A DNA stretch of 64,000 bases from SZUA-442 sp963792405 (GTDB taxonomy: Bacteria; Actinomycetota; Acidimicrobiia; Spongiisociales; UBA5794). The translations under genes and the position numbers were made by a program. The stretch's first letter is position 1. Every line of letters starts with the position of its first letter. The DNA is taken from positions 1-64,000 of the forward strand of contig CAWBVU010000001.1 of assembly GCA_963792405.1 (NCBI GenBank). The letters are read 5' to 3'. Below are positions 38,405 through 45,770 of the stretch, piece after piece. The notes under the pieces are model-generated. The model saw nothing but the letters and a program-made list of their open reading frames with translations. It was not told where the DNA came from and made no database searches.

Positions 38405-39289
38405 ATGGAGTGGGTTGAGGTACAGGGAAAGACGATCGAACTCGCCGTCGAGGTGGCCATGGGCGAACTCGGCGTGGCGAGTCGGGACGACGTGGACGTC
38501 GAGATCATCCAGGAGCCGAAGCCCGGCTTCCTGGGTGTTGGTGGGAAGGAAGCCATCGTCAAGGTGACCAAGTCGACGTCGCAGCGACGGCGACGCCGCG
38601 GGGGTCGGGGTCGCTCCGGCAACGGGCGAGGCGAGGCGAACGGACAGTCCTCGTCGTCCTCGTCGTCGAAGGCAGGTGCGGACCGTGGCAGCTCCCGAGC
38701 GCCGAAGGGCTCGTCGAAGAACGAGGTGTCCCGCGGGCCAAGGAATCAGCAGCGTGAGGAGAAGAAGGTGCCGAATCACGACGATCGCAGGCAACGGCCC
38801 GCCGAGGACCCCCGCCCCGAGCAGCGACCCATCGAGGAACAGGCAGAGGTGGCGGCCGGCTTCATCCAGGGGCTGCTGACGAGCTTCGGGCTCGACGGTA
38901 CCGTCTCCACGCGCGTCGAGGACGACGTCCTCTACCTCGATGTCCAGGGGGAGCAGACGGAAGCGCTCGTCGGGCCCAAGGGCTCGGTGATGCAGTCGGT
39001 GCTGGAGCTCACGCGCACCGTGGTCCAGCGCAAGACCTACGGCGCACCGCGCATGAGGATCGACATCGCCGGATACGGCGAACGGCGCCGCGAGGCGCTG
39101 CGCATCTACGCGACCAAGCTCAGCGCCCAGGTCATCGAGGACAAGGGCGAGGTCATGCTGGAACCGATGAATGCCGCTGATCGCAAGGTCCTGCACGACG
39201 CCATCGCCGAGATCGACGGGGTCCGGTCGTACTCCGAGGGCGAGGAACCCCGCCGCTCGGTGGTCATCGCCTACGACGGCGAGTCCTGA
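38405..39289 (+). CDS. khpB: KhpB/Jag RNA-binding protein (Jag-N, KH and R3H domains)
   Basis: A 294-residue protein. The Jag-N domain is at about 1-55 (EWVEVQGKTIELAVEVAMGEL and PGFLGVGGKEAIVKV). A long, basic, Ser-rich disordered linker (about 58-130) follows. Then come a KH-like domain with LVGPKGSVMQSVLELTRTV and a C-terminal R3H domain. KhpB binds RNA with KhpA and affects cell division and elongation in several Gram-positive bacteria. The linker is longer than in most homologues. It lies five bases after yidC, the standard order. Confidence 0.92.
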   Translation: MEWVEVQGKTIELAVEVAMGELGVASRDDVDVEIIQEPKPGFLGVGGKEAIVKVTKSTSQRRRRRGGRGRSGNGRGEANGQSSSSSSSKAGADRGSSRAPKGSSKNEVSRGPRNQQREEKKVPNHDDRRQRPAEDPRPEQRPIEEQAEVAAGFIQGLLTSFGLDGTVSTRVEDDVLYLDVQGEQTEALVGPKGSVMQSVLELTRTVVQRKTYGAPRMRIDIAGYGERRREALRIYATKLSAQVIEDKGEVMLEPMNAADRKVLHDAIAEIDGVRSYSEGEEPRRSVVIAYDGES

Positions 39290-39293
39290 GCAG

Positions 39294-39307
39294 GTTCCAC
39301 GTGGAAC
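39294..39307. promoter_or_regulatory. parS-like palindrome, site 1
   Basis: GTTCCACGTGGAAC is a perfect 14-bp palindrome containing the CACGTG core of parS. It differs from the consensus in the flanking and inner positions. It lies between khpB and rsmG, about 0.7 kb before parA. Confidence 0.65.
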
Positions 39308-39997
39308 GTGGCCGCGCTCGAGCGTGGGATCCGTGGCGCGGATGTTCCACGTGAAACACCGGTGACGCCGGAAACGCCGACGCCGTGGTATGCCGATGTC
39401 CTCGTGTCCGTGGGTATCCTCCCGACGGACGCCAGGGTCGAAAGGCTCCACCGATACGAACGGTGGCTCGTTGACGAAGCACAGCGGGCAGGAGGCATCG
39501 GTCCGAGTGAACACGAGAGGGTTGCCGATCGCCACGTGGCCGATTCCCTGATGTTCCTGCACGGCATCCCACAGGATGCGGTCGAGCTCGCCGATGTCGG
39601 TTCGGGCGTAGGACTCCCCGGCATACCGCTCGCGATCGCTCGGCCCGACCTGTCCGTCACCCTGGTCGACCGGTCCCAGCGACGCACGCACCTCGCATCC
39701 CGGGCTGTCCGCATCCTCGGCCTCGACAACGTCACGGTCCTCACGCAGGACGCGTCTGCTCTGAGGGAGCCACGCTTCGACGTGGTCGCGTTCCGTGCGT
39801 CGTTCCCTCCTGGCGAGGCCGCCGAGGTGTTCCTCCAGTGCGCGGGACCGTCCGGCGTGGGTCTCCTCGCCATGTCACGGTCATCGAAGCGGCCCGATGC
39901 GGTTCCGGCGCCCGAGGGGGTAACGTTCACCCTCACATCCGAGGGCACCGAGGTGCTTGACTCGCCCTTCTGGCTCCTTAGGATGCAGAGAAGCTAG
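39308..39997 (+). CDS. rsmG: 16S rRNA (guanine-N7) methyltransferase RsmG
   Basis: A methyltransferase that modifies G527 of 16S rRNA using S-adenosylmethionine. The SAM-binding core LADVGSGVGLPGIPLAIARP at about 97-116 is preceded by ADRHVADSLMFL and followed by TLVDRSQRRTHLASR. I use the GTG at 39308, but the start is uncertain: the first 18 codons contain a parS site and are not conserved, so a GTG at 39362 is possible. Its place before parA is the standard gidB location. Confidence 0.88.
   Translation: MAALERGIRGADVPRETPVTPETPTPWYADVLVSVGILPTDARVERLHRYERWLVDEAQRAGGIGPSEHERVADRHVADSLMFLHGIPQDAVELADVGSGVGLPGIPLAIARPDLSVTLVDRSQRRTHLASRAVRILGLDNVTVLTQDASALREPRFDVVAFRASFPPGEAAEVFLQCAGPSGVGLLAMSRSSKRPDAVPAPEGVTFTLTSEGTEVLDSPFWLLRMQRS
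39343..39358. promoter_or_regulatory. parS: parS site 2, centromere for ParB
   Basis: TGTTCCACGTGAAACA is identical to the classical Bacillus subtilis parS as I remember it, and one base from the TGTTTCACGTGAAACA consensus. It lies within or just before the 5' end of rsmG, near the origin and parAB, where ParB-binding sites cluster. Confidence 0.88.
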
Positions 39998-40024
39998 GTC
40001 CCCGGCGTACGGAGAGCACCGTCC

Positions 40025-40801
40025 ATGTCTCGCGGCAAGGTAGTGGCGATCGCCAACCAGAAGGGCGGTGTCGGCAAGTCGACCACCGCGATCAACCTCG
40101 GTGCAGGGCTCGCCTTCCAGGGCGAGCGTGTCCTGATCGTCGATCTCGACCCCCAGGGCAACACGAGCTCCGGACTTGGGATCGATCGAGGGTCGATCGA
40201 AGCCTCGACCTATGACGTCCTCGTGGACGGGATGGCGATCGCCGACGCCCTCGAGCCGACGTCCGTGCGCAATCTGCACGTCGTGCCCGCCACGATCGAG
40301 CTCGCCGGTGCCGAGATCGAGCTCGTGTCCATGTTCTCGCGTGAGCAGCGGCTCAAACAGGCGATCGGCGCGGTGGTGGACGAGTACGACTTCGTCCTCA
40401 TCGACTGCCCGCCATCGCTGGGTCTGCTCACGGTGAACGGCCTTGCCGCCGCCGATGAGGTGCTCATCCCGATCCAGTGTGAGTACTACGCCCTCGAGGG
40501 TGTCAGCCAGCTCACCCGCAACATCGGGCTCGTCCGACACAACCTGAACCCTCTACTTGAGGTCGAGGGCGTCGTGTTGACGATGTTCGACGGCCGCACG
40601 ACCCTCGCCGCGGACGTCGTGGCGCAGGTCAGGGAGCACTTCGGCGACACGACGTACAAGACGGTGATCCCTCGCACGGTGCGTCTGAGCGAGGCGCCGT
40701 CCTACGGAGAACCCATCGAGGCGTACGACCCCATGTCCCGGGGCGCCATCGCCTACCGGGAGTTGGCCCGCGAGTTCAGGAGGCGCCATGGCCGCACGTA
40801 A
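40025..40801 (+). CDS. parA: Chromosome partitioning ATPase ParA
   Basis: A 258-residue deviant Walker ATPase. The P-loop NQKGGVGKSTTAINLG at about 10-25, the DLDPQGNTSSGLG motif and FVLIDCPPSLGLLTVN define ParA/Soj. It binds DNA non-specifically and works with ParB-parS to segregate newly copied origins. It is the short chromosomal type without an N-terminal DNA-binding extension. It overlaps parB by 14 bases. Confidence 0.96.
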   Translation: MSRGKVVAIANQKGGVGKSTTAINLGAGLAFQGERVLIVDLDPQGNTSSGLGIDRGSIEASTYDVLVDGMAIADALEPTSVRNLHVVPATIELAGAEIELVSMFSREQRLKQAIGAVVDEYDFVLIDCPPSLGLLTVNGLAAADEVLIPIQCEYYALEGVSQLTRNIGLVRHNLNPLLEVEGVVLTMFDGRTTLAADVVAQVREHFGDTTYKTVIPRTVRLSEAPSYGEPIEAYDPMSRGAIAYRELAREFRRRHGRT

Positions 40802-41645
40802 GACCGGATTGGGACGGGGCCTCGACGCCCTCATTCCGCAGGACCATCCGATCGGCGGTTTCGCCCTGGTCCCTGTCGGCGCCGTCGCCCCCAATCCCAG
40901 GCAACCGAGGACGGAGTTCGATCAGGAGAGCATCGACTCCCTTGCGGCCTCCATCGACGCCGTCGGTCTCCTCCAGCCGATCGTCGTGCGCGCCGACGGG
41001 GATGGCTACGTACTCGTGGCGGGCGAGCGGCGCCTCAGGGCGGCGAAACAGCTCGGTCATGCGGAGATCGCCGCCGTGATCCGCCAGCCGACCGACGACC
41101 AGACCAACCTGACGGAGGCGCTCGTCGAGAACCTCCAGCGACAGGACCTCAACCCCCTCGAGGAGGCTGCCGCCTACCAGGAGCTACTGGAAGAATTTTC
41201 CATGACCCACGACGAGATCGCCTCGCGCGTGGGCAAGAGCCGCTCGACGGTGACGAACACCCTGCGCCTCCTGCAGCTGCCGATCGTGATCCAGCGGATG
41301 ATCGTGGTCGGGGACCTCTCCGCCGGTCATGCCAGAGCGCTGCTCGGCACCGACGACGAGGCGTACGCGATCCACATCGCCGAGCGGGCCGTGGCAGAGG
41401 GATGGACCGTGCGGCGCGTGGAGGAGGCGATCCGGCTGCGCTCGACGCAGGCAGCTGCTGCGGGGACACGCGCTCGCGCCGTGCGGCCTGCGGCCATCAT
41501 CGAACTCGAGGATCGTCTCCAGGACCGACTCGGGACCAAGGTCAGGATCGACTACCGCGGCAAGGGCGGGAAGATCACCATCAACTACGCCTCGGCAGAC
41601 GACCTCGAACGGATCTACCGGCAGGTGTTCGGCGCGGACGGTTGA
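40788..41645 (+). CDS. parB: Chromosome partitioning protein ParB
   Basis: A 285-residue ParB. The N-terminal KTGLGRGLDALIP start is typical. The CTP-binding/clamp region has VLVAGERRLRAAKQLG and LVENLQRQDLNPLEEAAAYQ. A helix-turn-helix (about 140-180, TVTNTLRLLQLP) reads parS, and a C-terminal dimerisation domain ends near QVFGADG. It loads at the two parS sites upstream of parA and slides along DNA. It ends 30 bases before the convergent cwlM-like gene. Confidence 0.96.
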   Translation: MAARKTGLGRGLDALIPQDHPIGGFALVPVGAVAPNPRQPRTEFDQESIDSLAASIDAVGLLQPIVVRADGDGYVLVAGERRLRAAKQLGHAEIAAVIRQPTDDQTNLTEALVENLQRQDLNPLEEAAAYQELLEEFSMTHDEIASRVGKSRSTVTNTLRLLQLPIVIQRMIVVGDLSAGHARALLGTDDEAYAIHIAERAVAEGWTVRRVEEAIRLRSTQAAAAGTRARAVRPAAIIELEDRLQDRLGTKVRIDYRGKGGKITINYASADDLERIYRQVFGADG

Positions 41646-41675
41646 GCCAGCCGGCCACCGGCCGGGAACCGACTG

Positions 41676-42656
41676 CTACGGCTCGACTCCCGACACGTCG
41701 AGCCGTGCCTCGTAGAAGCTTCCGACCGCGTTGGCGACGACCCTGCCGGCACGCCTGGACATGGAGCGGAGCGCCACCAGAACGGCGGGTGCCCGCGTCT
41801 CCTTGAGAATCGGCATGCTACGGCCCTGTGAGGGCACGCCGAGGCGTGCCGCGACGACGTCCGAGAGGGCATGGCCCGCCTCCGAGACCGAGTGATCGGA
41901 CTCGAAGTAGTACACGCCTTCCTCTCCGTCCATGGGCACGAAGAAGCCCACCACGAGATCCACGTCCATCCGGTTCGCCCGCTGTGCCCTGAGGCGCGCC
42001 GGCGGCGAGGTGTCGATGCTCCTGCTCAGGGTTGCGATCCCACCCAGCAGCTGGATCGAGGTGCCCGCCTCCACGGCGGCCGTCCAGGTGGATGCCGCCT
42101 CCTCCGATGTGCGGCACTCGGCGTCGATGTAGACCCTCTGTCCTGCGATGGAGTGGGGCAGCGCGGAGAGCCATTGGCGCTCGCGCACGATCTCACGACC
42201 GTGCTTCTTCGTTGCGAACCCCACGAGCAACAACTCGTGTGCCACGAGCGTGCCCGCGATGCCGTCCTCGGCGAGACCCCGGTTGTGCTGGAAGTCCATC
42301 AGACCCGAGAGGGTGTCAGGGCCGAAGACGCCGTCCACCTTCCCTGTGTCGAAGCCCAAAGAGTTCAAGCGCGCTTGAAGTTCGGCGACATCGTCACCAC
42401 GCATCATCGGCACCCTGTGGTAGAGCATGCGATCGCCGAGCCGATACCCGGCGTCGACGAGCGCCCGCCACGTCTCGGGCCCGACGACCCCGTCCACCGG
42501 CAGTCCCCTCGCCCCCTGGAAACGCGACACGGCGTCGCGGGTCCCGTCACCGAACACGCCATGGGGGTCGGGCTCGGTCGTGAAGCCAAGCGCGGAAAGC
42601 CGGTTCTGGACGTCCAGAACCGGCTCGCCACGGTCACCGTGATGGAAGAGCCTCAT
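41676..42656 (-). CDS. cwlM: CwlM-like protein: two peptidoglycan-binding domains and a degenerate amidase domain
   Basis: A 326-residue protein. Two PG_binding_1 domains (about 5-70 and 85-145) have the repeats VLDVQNRLSALGF and VAELQARLNSLGF. An Amidase_3-like domain follows, but its zinc site is missing: the expected IDPGHGG reads VYIDAECRT (about 175-183), the SIHxN position reads VGFFVPM (236-242), and the late catalytic Glu in PAVLVE is Ala. No signal peptide is present. Order and architecture match mycobacterial CwlM (next to trxA/trxB and parB), a cytoplasmic regulator of MurA, so a regulatory rather than hydrolytic role is likely. Start at 42656; 26 bases after trxA. Confidence 0.85.
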   Translation of the reverse strand: MRLFHHGDRGEPVLDVQNRLSALGFTTEPDPHGVFGDGTRDAVSRFQGARGLPVDGVVGPETWRALVDAGYRLGDRMLYHRVPMMRGDDVAELQARLNSLGFDTGKVDGVFGPDTLSGLMDFQHNRGLAEDGIAGTLVAHELLLVGFATKKHGREIVRERQWLSALPHSIAGQRVYIDAECRTSEEAASTWTAAVEAGTSIQLLGGIATLSRSIDTSPPARLRAQRANRMDVDLVVGFFVPMDGEEGVYYFESDHSVSEAGHALSDVVAARLGVPSQGRSMPILKETRAPAVLVALRSMSRRAGRVVANAVGSFYEARLDVSGVEP

Positions 42657-42681
42657 GAGCTCAATGGTCGCAGGTTGCTCC

Positions 42682-43008
42682 CTACGAGAGGAACTCGGCC
42701 AGTTCGGCCTGCAGCTGGCCCTTGCTCCTGGCACCGACCAGCCTGCGCTTCTCCTCGCCGTCCTTGAACACGATCAACGTGGGGATGCTCATCACCGAGT
42801 AGGCGCCCATCGTGGAGGGGTTCTCGTCGACGTTGAGCTTGGCGACCGTGAGCTTCCCCGCGTTCTCCCCGGCGAGCTCATCGAGCGGCCTGTCCATCAT
42901 CTTGCAGGGACCGCACCACTCTGCCCAGAAGTCGACGAGGGTCGGCGTGTCGGATGCGATCGCGCTCGAGAAGTCGGCGTCCGTGACGGTGATGGTGTTC
43001 TGTCCCAT
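42682..43008 (-). CDS. trxA: Thioredoxin
   Basis: A 108-residue thioredoxin. The active-site dithiol is Cys32-Gly-Pro-Cys35 in DFWAEWCGPCKMM, and the cis-proline segment MSIPTLIVFKDGE is present. It reduces protein disulfides and is recharged by the adjacent thioredoxin reductase. The ATG at 43008 has AGGAG eight bases upstream. It lies between trxB and cwlM on one strand, as in mycobacteria. Confidence 0.97.
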   Translation of the reverse strand: MGQNTITVTDADFSSAIASDTPTLVDFWAEWCGPCKMMDRPLDELAGENAGKLTVAKLNVDENPSTMGAYSVMSIPTLIVFKDGEEKRRLVGARSKGQLQAELAEFLS

Positions 43009-43056
43009 GTCGTTGTCTCCTGTGTCGGATGTGGTAGTGGGACGATACGGTGGTGC

Positions 43057-43983
43057 TCAGCCCATGTGGTCGAGCAGGCGTTCCGCATCGAGGGCCGCCT
43101 GGCACCCCAGTCCCGCCGCGGTGATCGCCTGGCGGTACACCTTGTCCGCGACGTCACCCGCTGCGAACACCCCCTCGACGGAGGTCTGGGTCGTGCCTGG
43201 CTTCACGAGGATATAGCCAGCGTCGTCCAGATCGATCTGGTCCGTGAACACCTTCGTGTTCGGCGTGTGGCCGATCGCGACGAAGACGCCGTCGGTCGGG
43301 AGGTCGGTCGTCTCTCCGGTCCCGACATTGGTGAGCCGGACGCCCGTCACCACGGAGTCCCCGAGGATCTCGTCGACGACGCTGTCCCAGACGACCTCGA
43401 TCTTCGGATGCTCGAGGACCCGATTGGCCATGATCGTCGATGCCCTGAACTCGTTCCTTCGATGGACGATCGTGACCTTCGTCGCGAACTTGGTGAGGAA
43501 CAGGGCCTCCTCCATCGCGGAGTCCCCGCCGCCGACGACCACGAGCTCCTTGCCTCGGAAGAAGAATCCGTCGCACGTCGCACATGCGGACACGCCGAAT
43601 CCCCTGAGCTTCTCCTCGCCCGGCACGCCGAGCCACCGCGCGGAGGCGCCGGTGGAGATGATGACGGTGTCGGCGCGGTACTCGTCCGATCCCACCCTGA
43701 TCGTGAACGGGCGCTGGGTGAAGTCGACCTCCGTGACGTTCGAGCTCACCATGCGGGTCCCGAAGCGCTCGGCCTGCTTGCGCATCTGCTCCATGAGGTC
43801 CGGTCCCATGATGCCGTCGGGGAAGCCGGGGTAGTTCTCGACGTCGGTGGTGATCATCAACTGACCACCGCGCTCCATGCCCTCGATCATGAGGGGCTCG
43901 AGCCCGGCGCGGGCTGCGTAGATGGCTGCGGTGAGACCTGCTGGTCCCGAGCCGATGATGACCACCTTCTCGGTCATGTTCAC
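43057..43983 (-). CDS. trxB: Thioredoxin-disulfide reductase
   Basis: A 308-residue flavoprotein. It has the FAD motif VVIIGSGPAGLTAAIYAARAG, redox-active Cys134-Ala-Thr-Cys137 (SACATCDGF), the NADPH motif VVVGGGDSAMEEALFL and a C-terminal GVFAAGDV. It passes electrons from NADPH to thioredoxin. Its ATG overlaps the stop of the small two-helix membrane protein gene (ATGA), and trxA follows 48 bases later. Confidence 0.97.
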   Translation of the reverse strand: MNMTEKVVIIGSGPAGLTAAIYAARAGLEPLMIEGMERGGQLMITTDVENYPGFPDGIMGPDLMEQMRKQAERFGTRMVSSNVTEVDFTQRPFTIRVGSDEYRADTVIISTGASARWLGVPGEEKLRGFGVSACATCDGFFFRGKELVVVGGGDSAMEEALFLTKFATKVTIVHRRNEFRASTIMANRVLEHPKIEVVWDSVVDEILGDSVVTGVRLTNVGTGETTDLPTDGVFVAIGHTPNTKVFTDQIDLDDAGYILVKPGTTQTSVEGVFAAGDVADKVYRQAITAAGLGCQAALDAERLLDHMG

Positions 43984-44282
43984 TCCTCGGATGGACGATC
44001 CTGCGGGTACCGCCGCGACCAGAGGACTGCACCAACGATGATGAGGATCAGCCCGACCACGGCATAGGCGGTTTCCATCCCCATCAGCGTGCCGAGGATC
44101 CTGAATATTCCGACGAGCAGCCAGAACAACGCCATGATCCCCCCGACGAGGAGCAGCAGCCCGATCGCGGTCCAGGTGATGGCCGTGGATGCGCGGTCGA
44201 CCGTCATCTCCCTGATCTTCGCCGCCACCTGTTCGAGGAGGTCGGCGATGCGGGTGGACAGCGGTTCGGTGGATTCGGCCAT
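43980..44282 (-). CDS. Small two-helix membrane protein heading the trx operon
   Basis: A 100-residue protein with an amphipathic N-terminal helix (STRIADLLEQVAAKIREMTV) and two hydrophobic helices (about 38-60 and 70-88), ending in a short charged tail. It resembles small actinobacterial membrane proteins of unknown function, loosely holin-like in layout. The start at 44282 is nine bases after a TAACCT -10 element, and its stop overlaps trxB, so it is likely the first gene of the trxB-trxA-cwlM unit. I cannot assign a function. Confidence 0.7.
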   Translation of the reverse strand: MAESTEPLSTRIADLLEQVAAKIREMTVDRASTAITWTAIGLLLLVGGIMALFWLLVGIFRILGTLMGMETAYAVVGLILIIVGAVLWSRRYPQDRPSEE

Positions 44283-44291
44283 GATGTGGCG

Positions 44292-44297
44292 AGGTTA
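44292..44297 (-). promoter_or_regulatory. -10 element of the small membrane protein-trxB-trxA-cwlM unit
   Basis: TAACCT on the minus strand, nine bases before the ATG at 44282. It would give a transcript with almost no leader. Confidence 0.45.
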
Positions 44298-44325
44298 GTC
44301 GCGAACAGGGAGGGGCGGGCTGCCG

Positions 44326-45144
44326 CTACTGGTCGATGTCGACGAGTGCGCAGGTGTCGAGCCTGATCGTCACGACGGCGGCCACCCCGTTCCCGGGGTC
44401 CACGGTGAGGTAGAGGAGCTCTCCGTCCTGTCGGGCGTCGATCGCGATCGGTTGGGTCTCCCCAGCCGGCAGCCTGGAGGCGAGCGACTCGAGGCAGGCC
44501 GCGATGTCGTCCACCGCGACCTCGGTGGTGGGCACGGGTGCCTGCTCGCCGAGGGCTCGGGTCACGCCCTCCGGCGTGGTCTCCCCCTCCGTCGCCTCGA
44601 GGAGATCCTGACCGTCGACGTCCTGGACCGCCAGGACCTCGGTTGTCTCGGGGACCTCTTCCGCACCCTCGTCCTGGGCGCTGCCGCCCGCAAAGGCATC
44701 GGCCTCCGGCGCGCTCGCCACGGCCATGGTCGTCGTCACCGCAGAGGACGATCCCGTCTCCTGGAGCGTGGCCACATCGAGCTCATCGCCACCTCCGAGC
44801 CCTCCGGGGAGGATCACGACGGCGGTGACGACGGCGGCGACGGCAGCGACACCGAGGACCGGCTGCCACCACCGTGATGGGCGGTGCACTGGAGCGGGCG
44901 TACGGACGGGGGCATCGGTGAGGTGCAGCTGGTCGATGAGGGCGCCGCGCAGTCGCGCTCGTTCATCCGCAGTGAGGGGGGTCTCGGGCACGGCGGCGAG
45001 CATCGCCGCCACTGATCGTTGCCTCGACAGCTCTGCTGCGAGCTCCGGGTCACCGGCGACGCGAGCCATCGCCCTCTGCGCTTCCTCGTCATCGAGGCTT
45101 CCATCGGTGAGGGCGAGGATGAGATCGCGCTCGTGGTCGTTCAT
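44326..45144 (-). CDS. Anti-sigma factor, membrane-anchored, RsmA-like
   Basis: A 272-residue protein. The N-terminal cytoplasmic part (about 1-95) is helical and charged (HERDLILALTDGSLDDEEAQ), the usual sigma-binding region; no HxxxCxxC zinc motif is seen. One transmembrane helix (about 97-115, VLGVAAVAAVVTAVVI) leads to an extracytoplasmic Glu/Thr-rich linker and a small C-terminal domain with two cysteines. Its ATG overlaps the sigma-factor stop (ATGA), the classic co-expression of an ECF sigma and its inhibitor. Mycobacterial sigM-rsmA occupies the same place. Confidence 0.82.
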   Translation of the reverse strand: MNDHERDLILALTDGSLDDEEAQRAMARVAGDPELAAELSRQRSVAAMLAAVPETPLTADERARLRGALIDQLHLTDAPVRTPAPVHRPSRWWQPVLGVAAVAAVVTAVVILPGGLGGGDELDVATLQETGSSSAVTTTMAVASAPEADAFAGGSAQDEGAEEVPETTEVLAVQDVDGQDLLEATEGETTPEGVTRALGEQAPVPTTEVAVDDIAACLESLASRLPAGETQPIAIDARQDGELLYLTVDPGNGVAAVVTIRLDTCALVDIDQ

Positions 45145-45725
45145 AGTTCTCCGTCGTCTCTGTTTCGATGCTCGCCGGGGGGTCTGAGGTTCCCGAGTTT
45201 CTCGGAGAGCTGTCGGCGGGCGCGGAAGAGCCTGCTCTTGACCGTTCCCGTCGGTACGTCGAGGGTATCTGCCGCCTGCTCTAGCGACATGCCCTGCAGG
45301 TCCACGAGCACGACCGCGGCTCGGAACTCGGGACTCAGGGTCGCGAGTGCCTGTTCGATCTCGGATCGGACATCGATGGCGTCGAAGAGGTCGCCCGAGC
45401 CCGTGTCGGGCAGGTCGTGGGTCTCGGGGAGCGGATCGGCGTGCCTGCGCTTCTGTCGCCTGAGGTGGTCGTAGCAGGTGTTCACGGCGACCCGATACAG
45501 CCAGGTGGAGAATGCGGCGTGTGCCTGATAGCGGTCGACCTTGCGGAACACGGTGAGGAAGGTGTCCTGGGTGGCGTCGAGCGCCGCCTCGCGGTTCTGC
45601 AGCATGCGGTAGCAGATGGAGAACACGCGCTGTTCGTGGGCCGCCATGAGTTCGTCGAACGCGCCGATGTCGCCGGCGAGGTACCGCCCGATCAGCTCGA
45701 CGTCGAGGTCCGCCCGGTCTGTCAT
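45141..45725 (-). CDS. ECF RNA polymerase sigma factor, SigM-like
   Basis: A 194-residue sigma-70 family factor with only regions 2 and 4. Region 2 reads FDELMAAHEQRVFSICYRML and ATQDTFLTVFRKVDRYQ. Region 4 has LSPEFRAAVVLVDLQGMSLE and a helix-turn-helix DVPTGTVKSRLFRARRQLSE. It directs RNA polymerase to stress or envelope genes when released by the anti-sigma factor. A TACCCT element (minus strand, 45737-45742) lies eleven bases upstream of the ATG. Position next to trxBA-cwlM suggests a SigM equivalent. Confidence 0.92.
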   Translation of the reverse strand: MTDRADLDVELIGRYLAGDIGAFDELMAAHEQRVFSICYRMLQNREAALDATQDTFLTVFRKVDRYQAHAAFSTWLYRVAVNTCYDHLRRQKRRHADPLPETHDLPDTGSGDLFDAIDVRSEIEQALATLSPEFRAAVVLVDLQGMSLEQAADTLDVPTGTVKSRLFRARRQLSEKLGNLRPPGEHRNRDDGEL

Positions 45726-45770
45726 GTCCAGCTCAGAGGGTAGGGGGTGCCGCGTTCGGCACGAGGACGT

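Noticed and set aside
41649..41668. Terminator between parB and cwlM
   Set aside because: CCGGCC-ACC-GGCCGG can fold, but the stem is only six pairs and has no T-run on either strand; too weak to list.
42655..44067. A 470-codon plus-strand frame across trxA and trxB
   Set aside because: It is antisense to thioredoxin and thioredoxin reductase with intact active sites.
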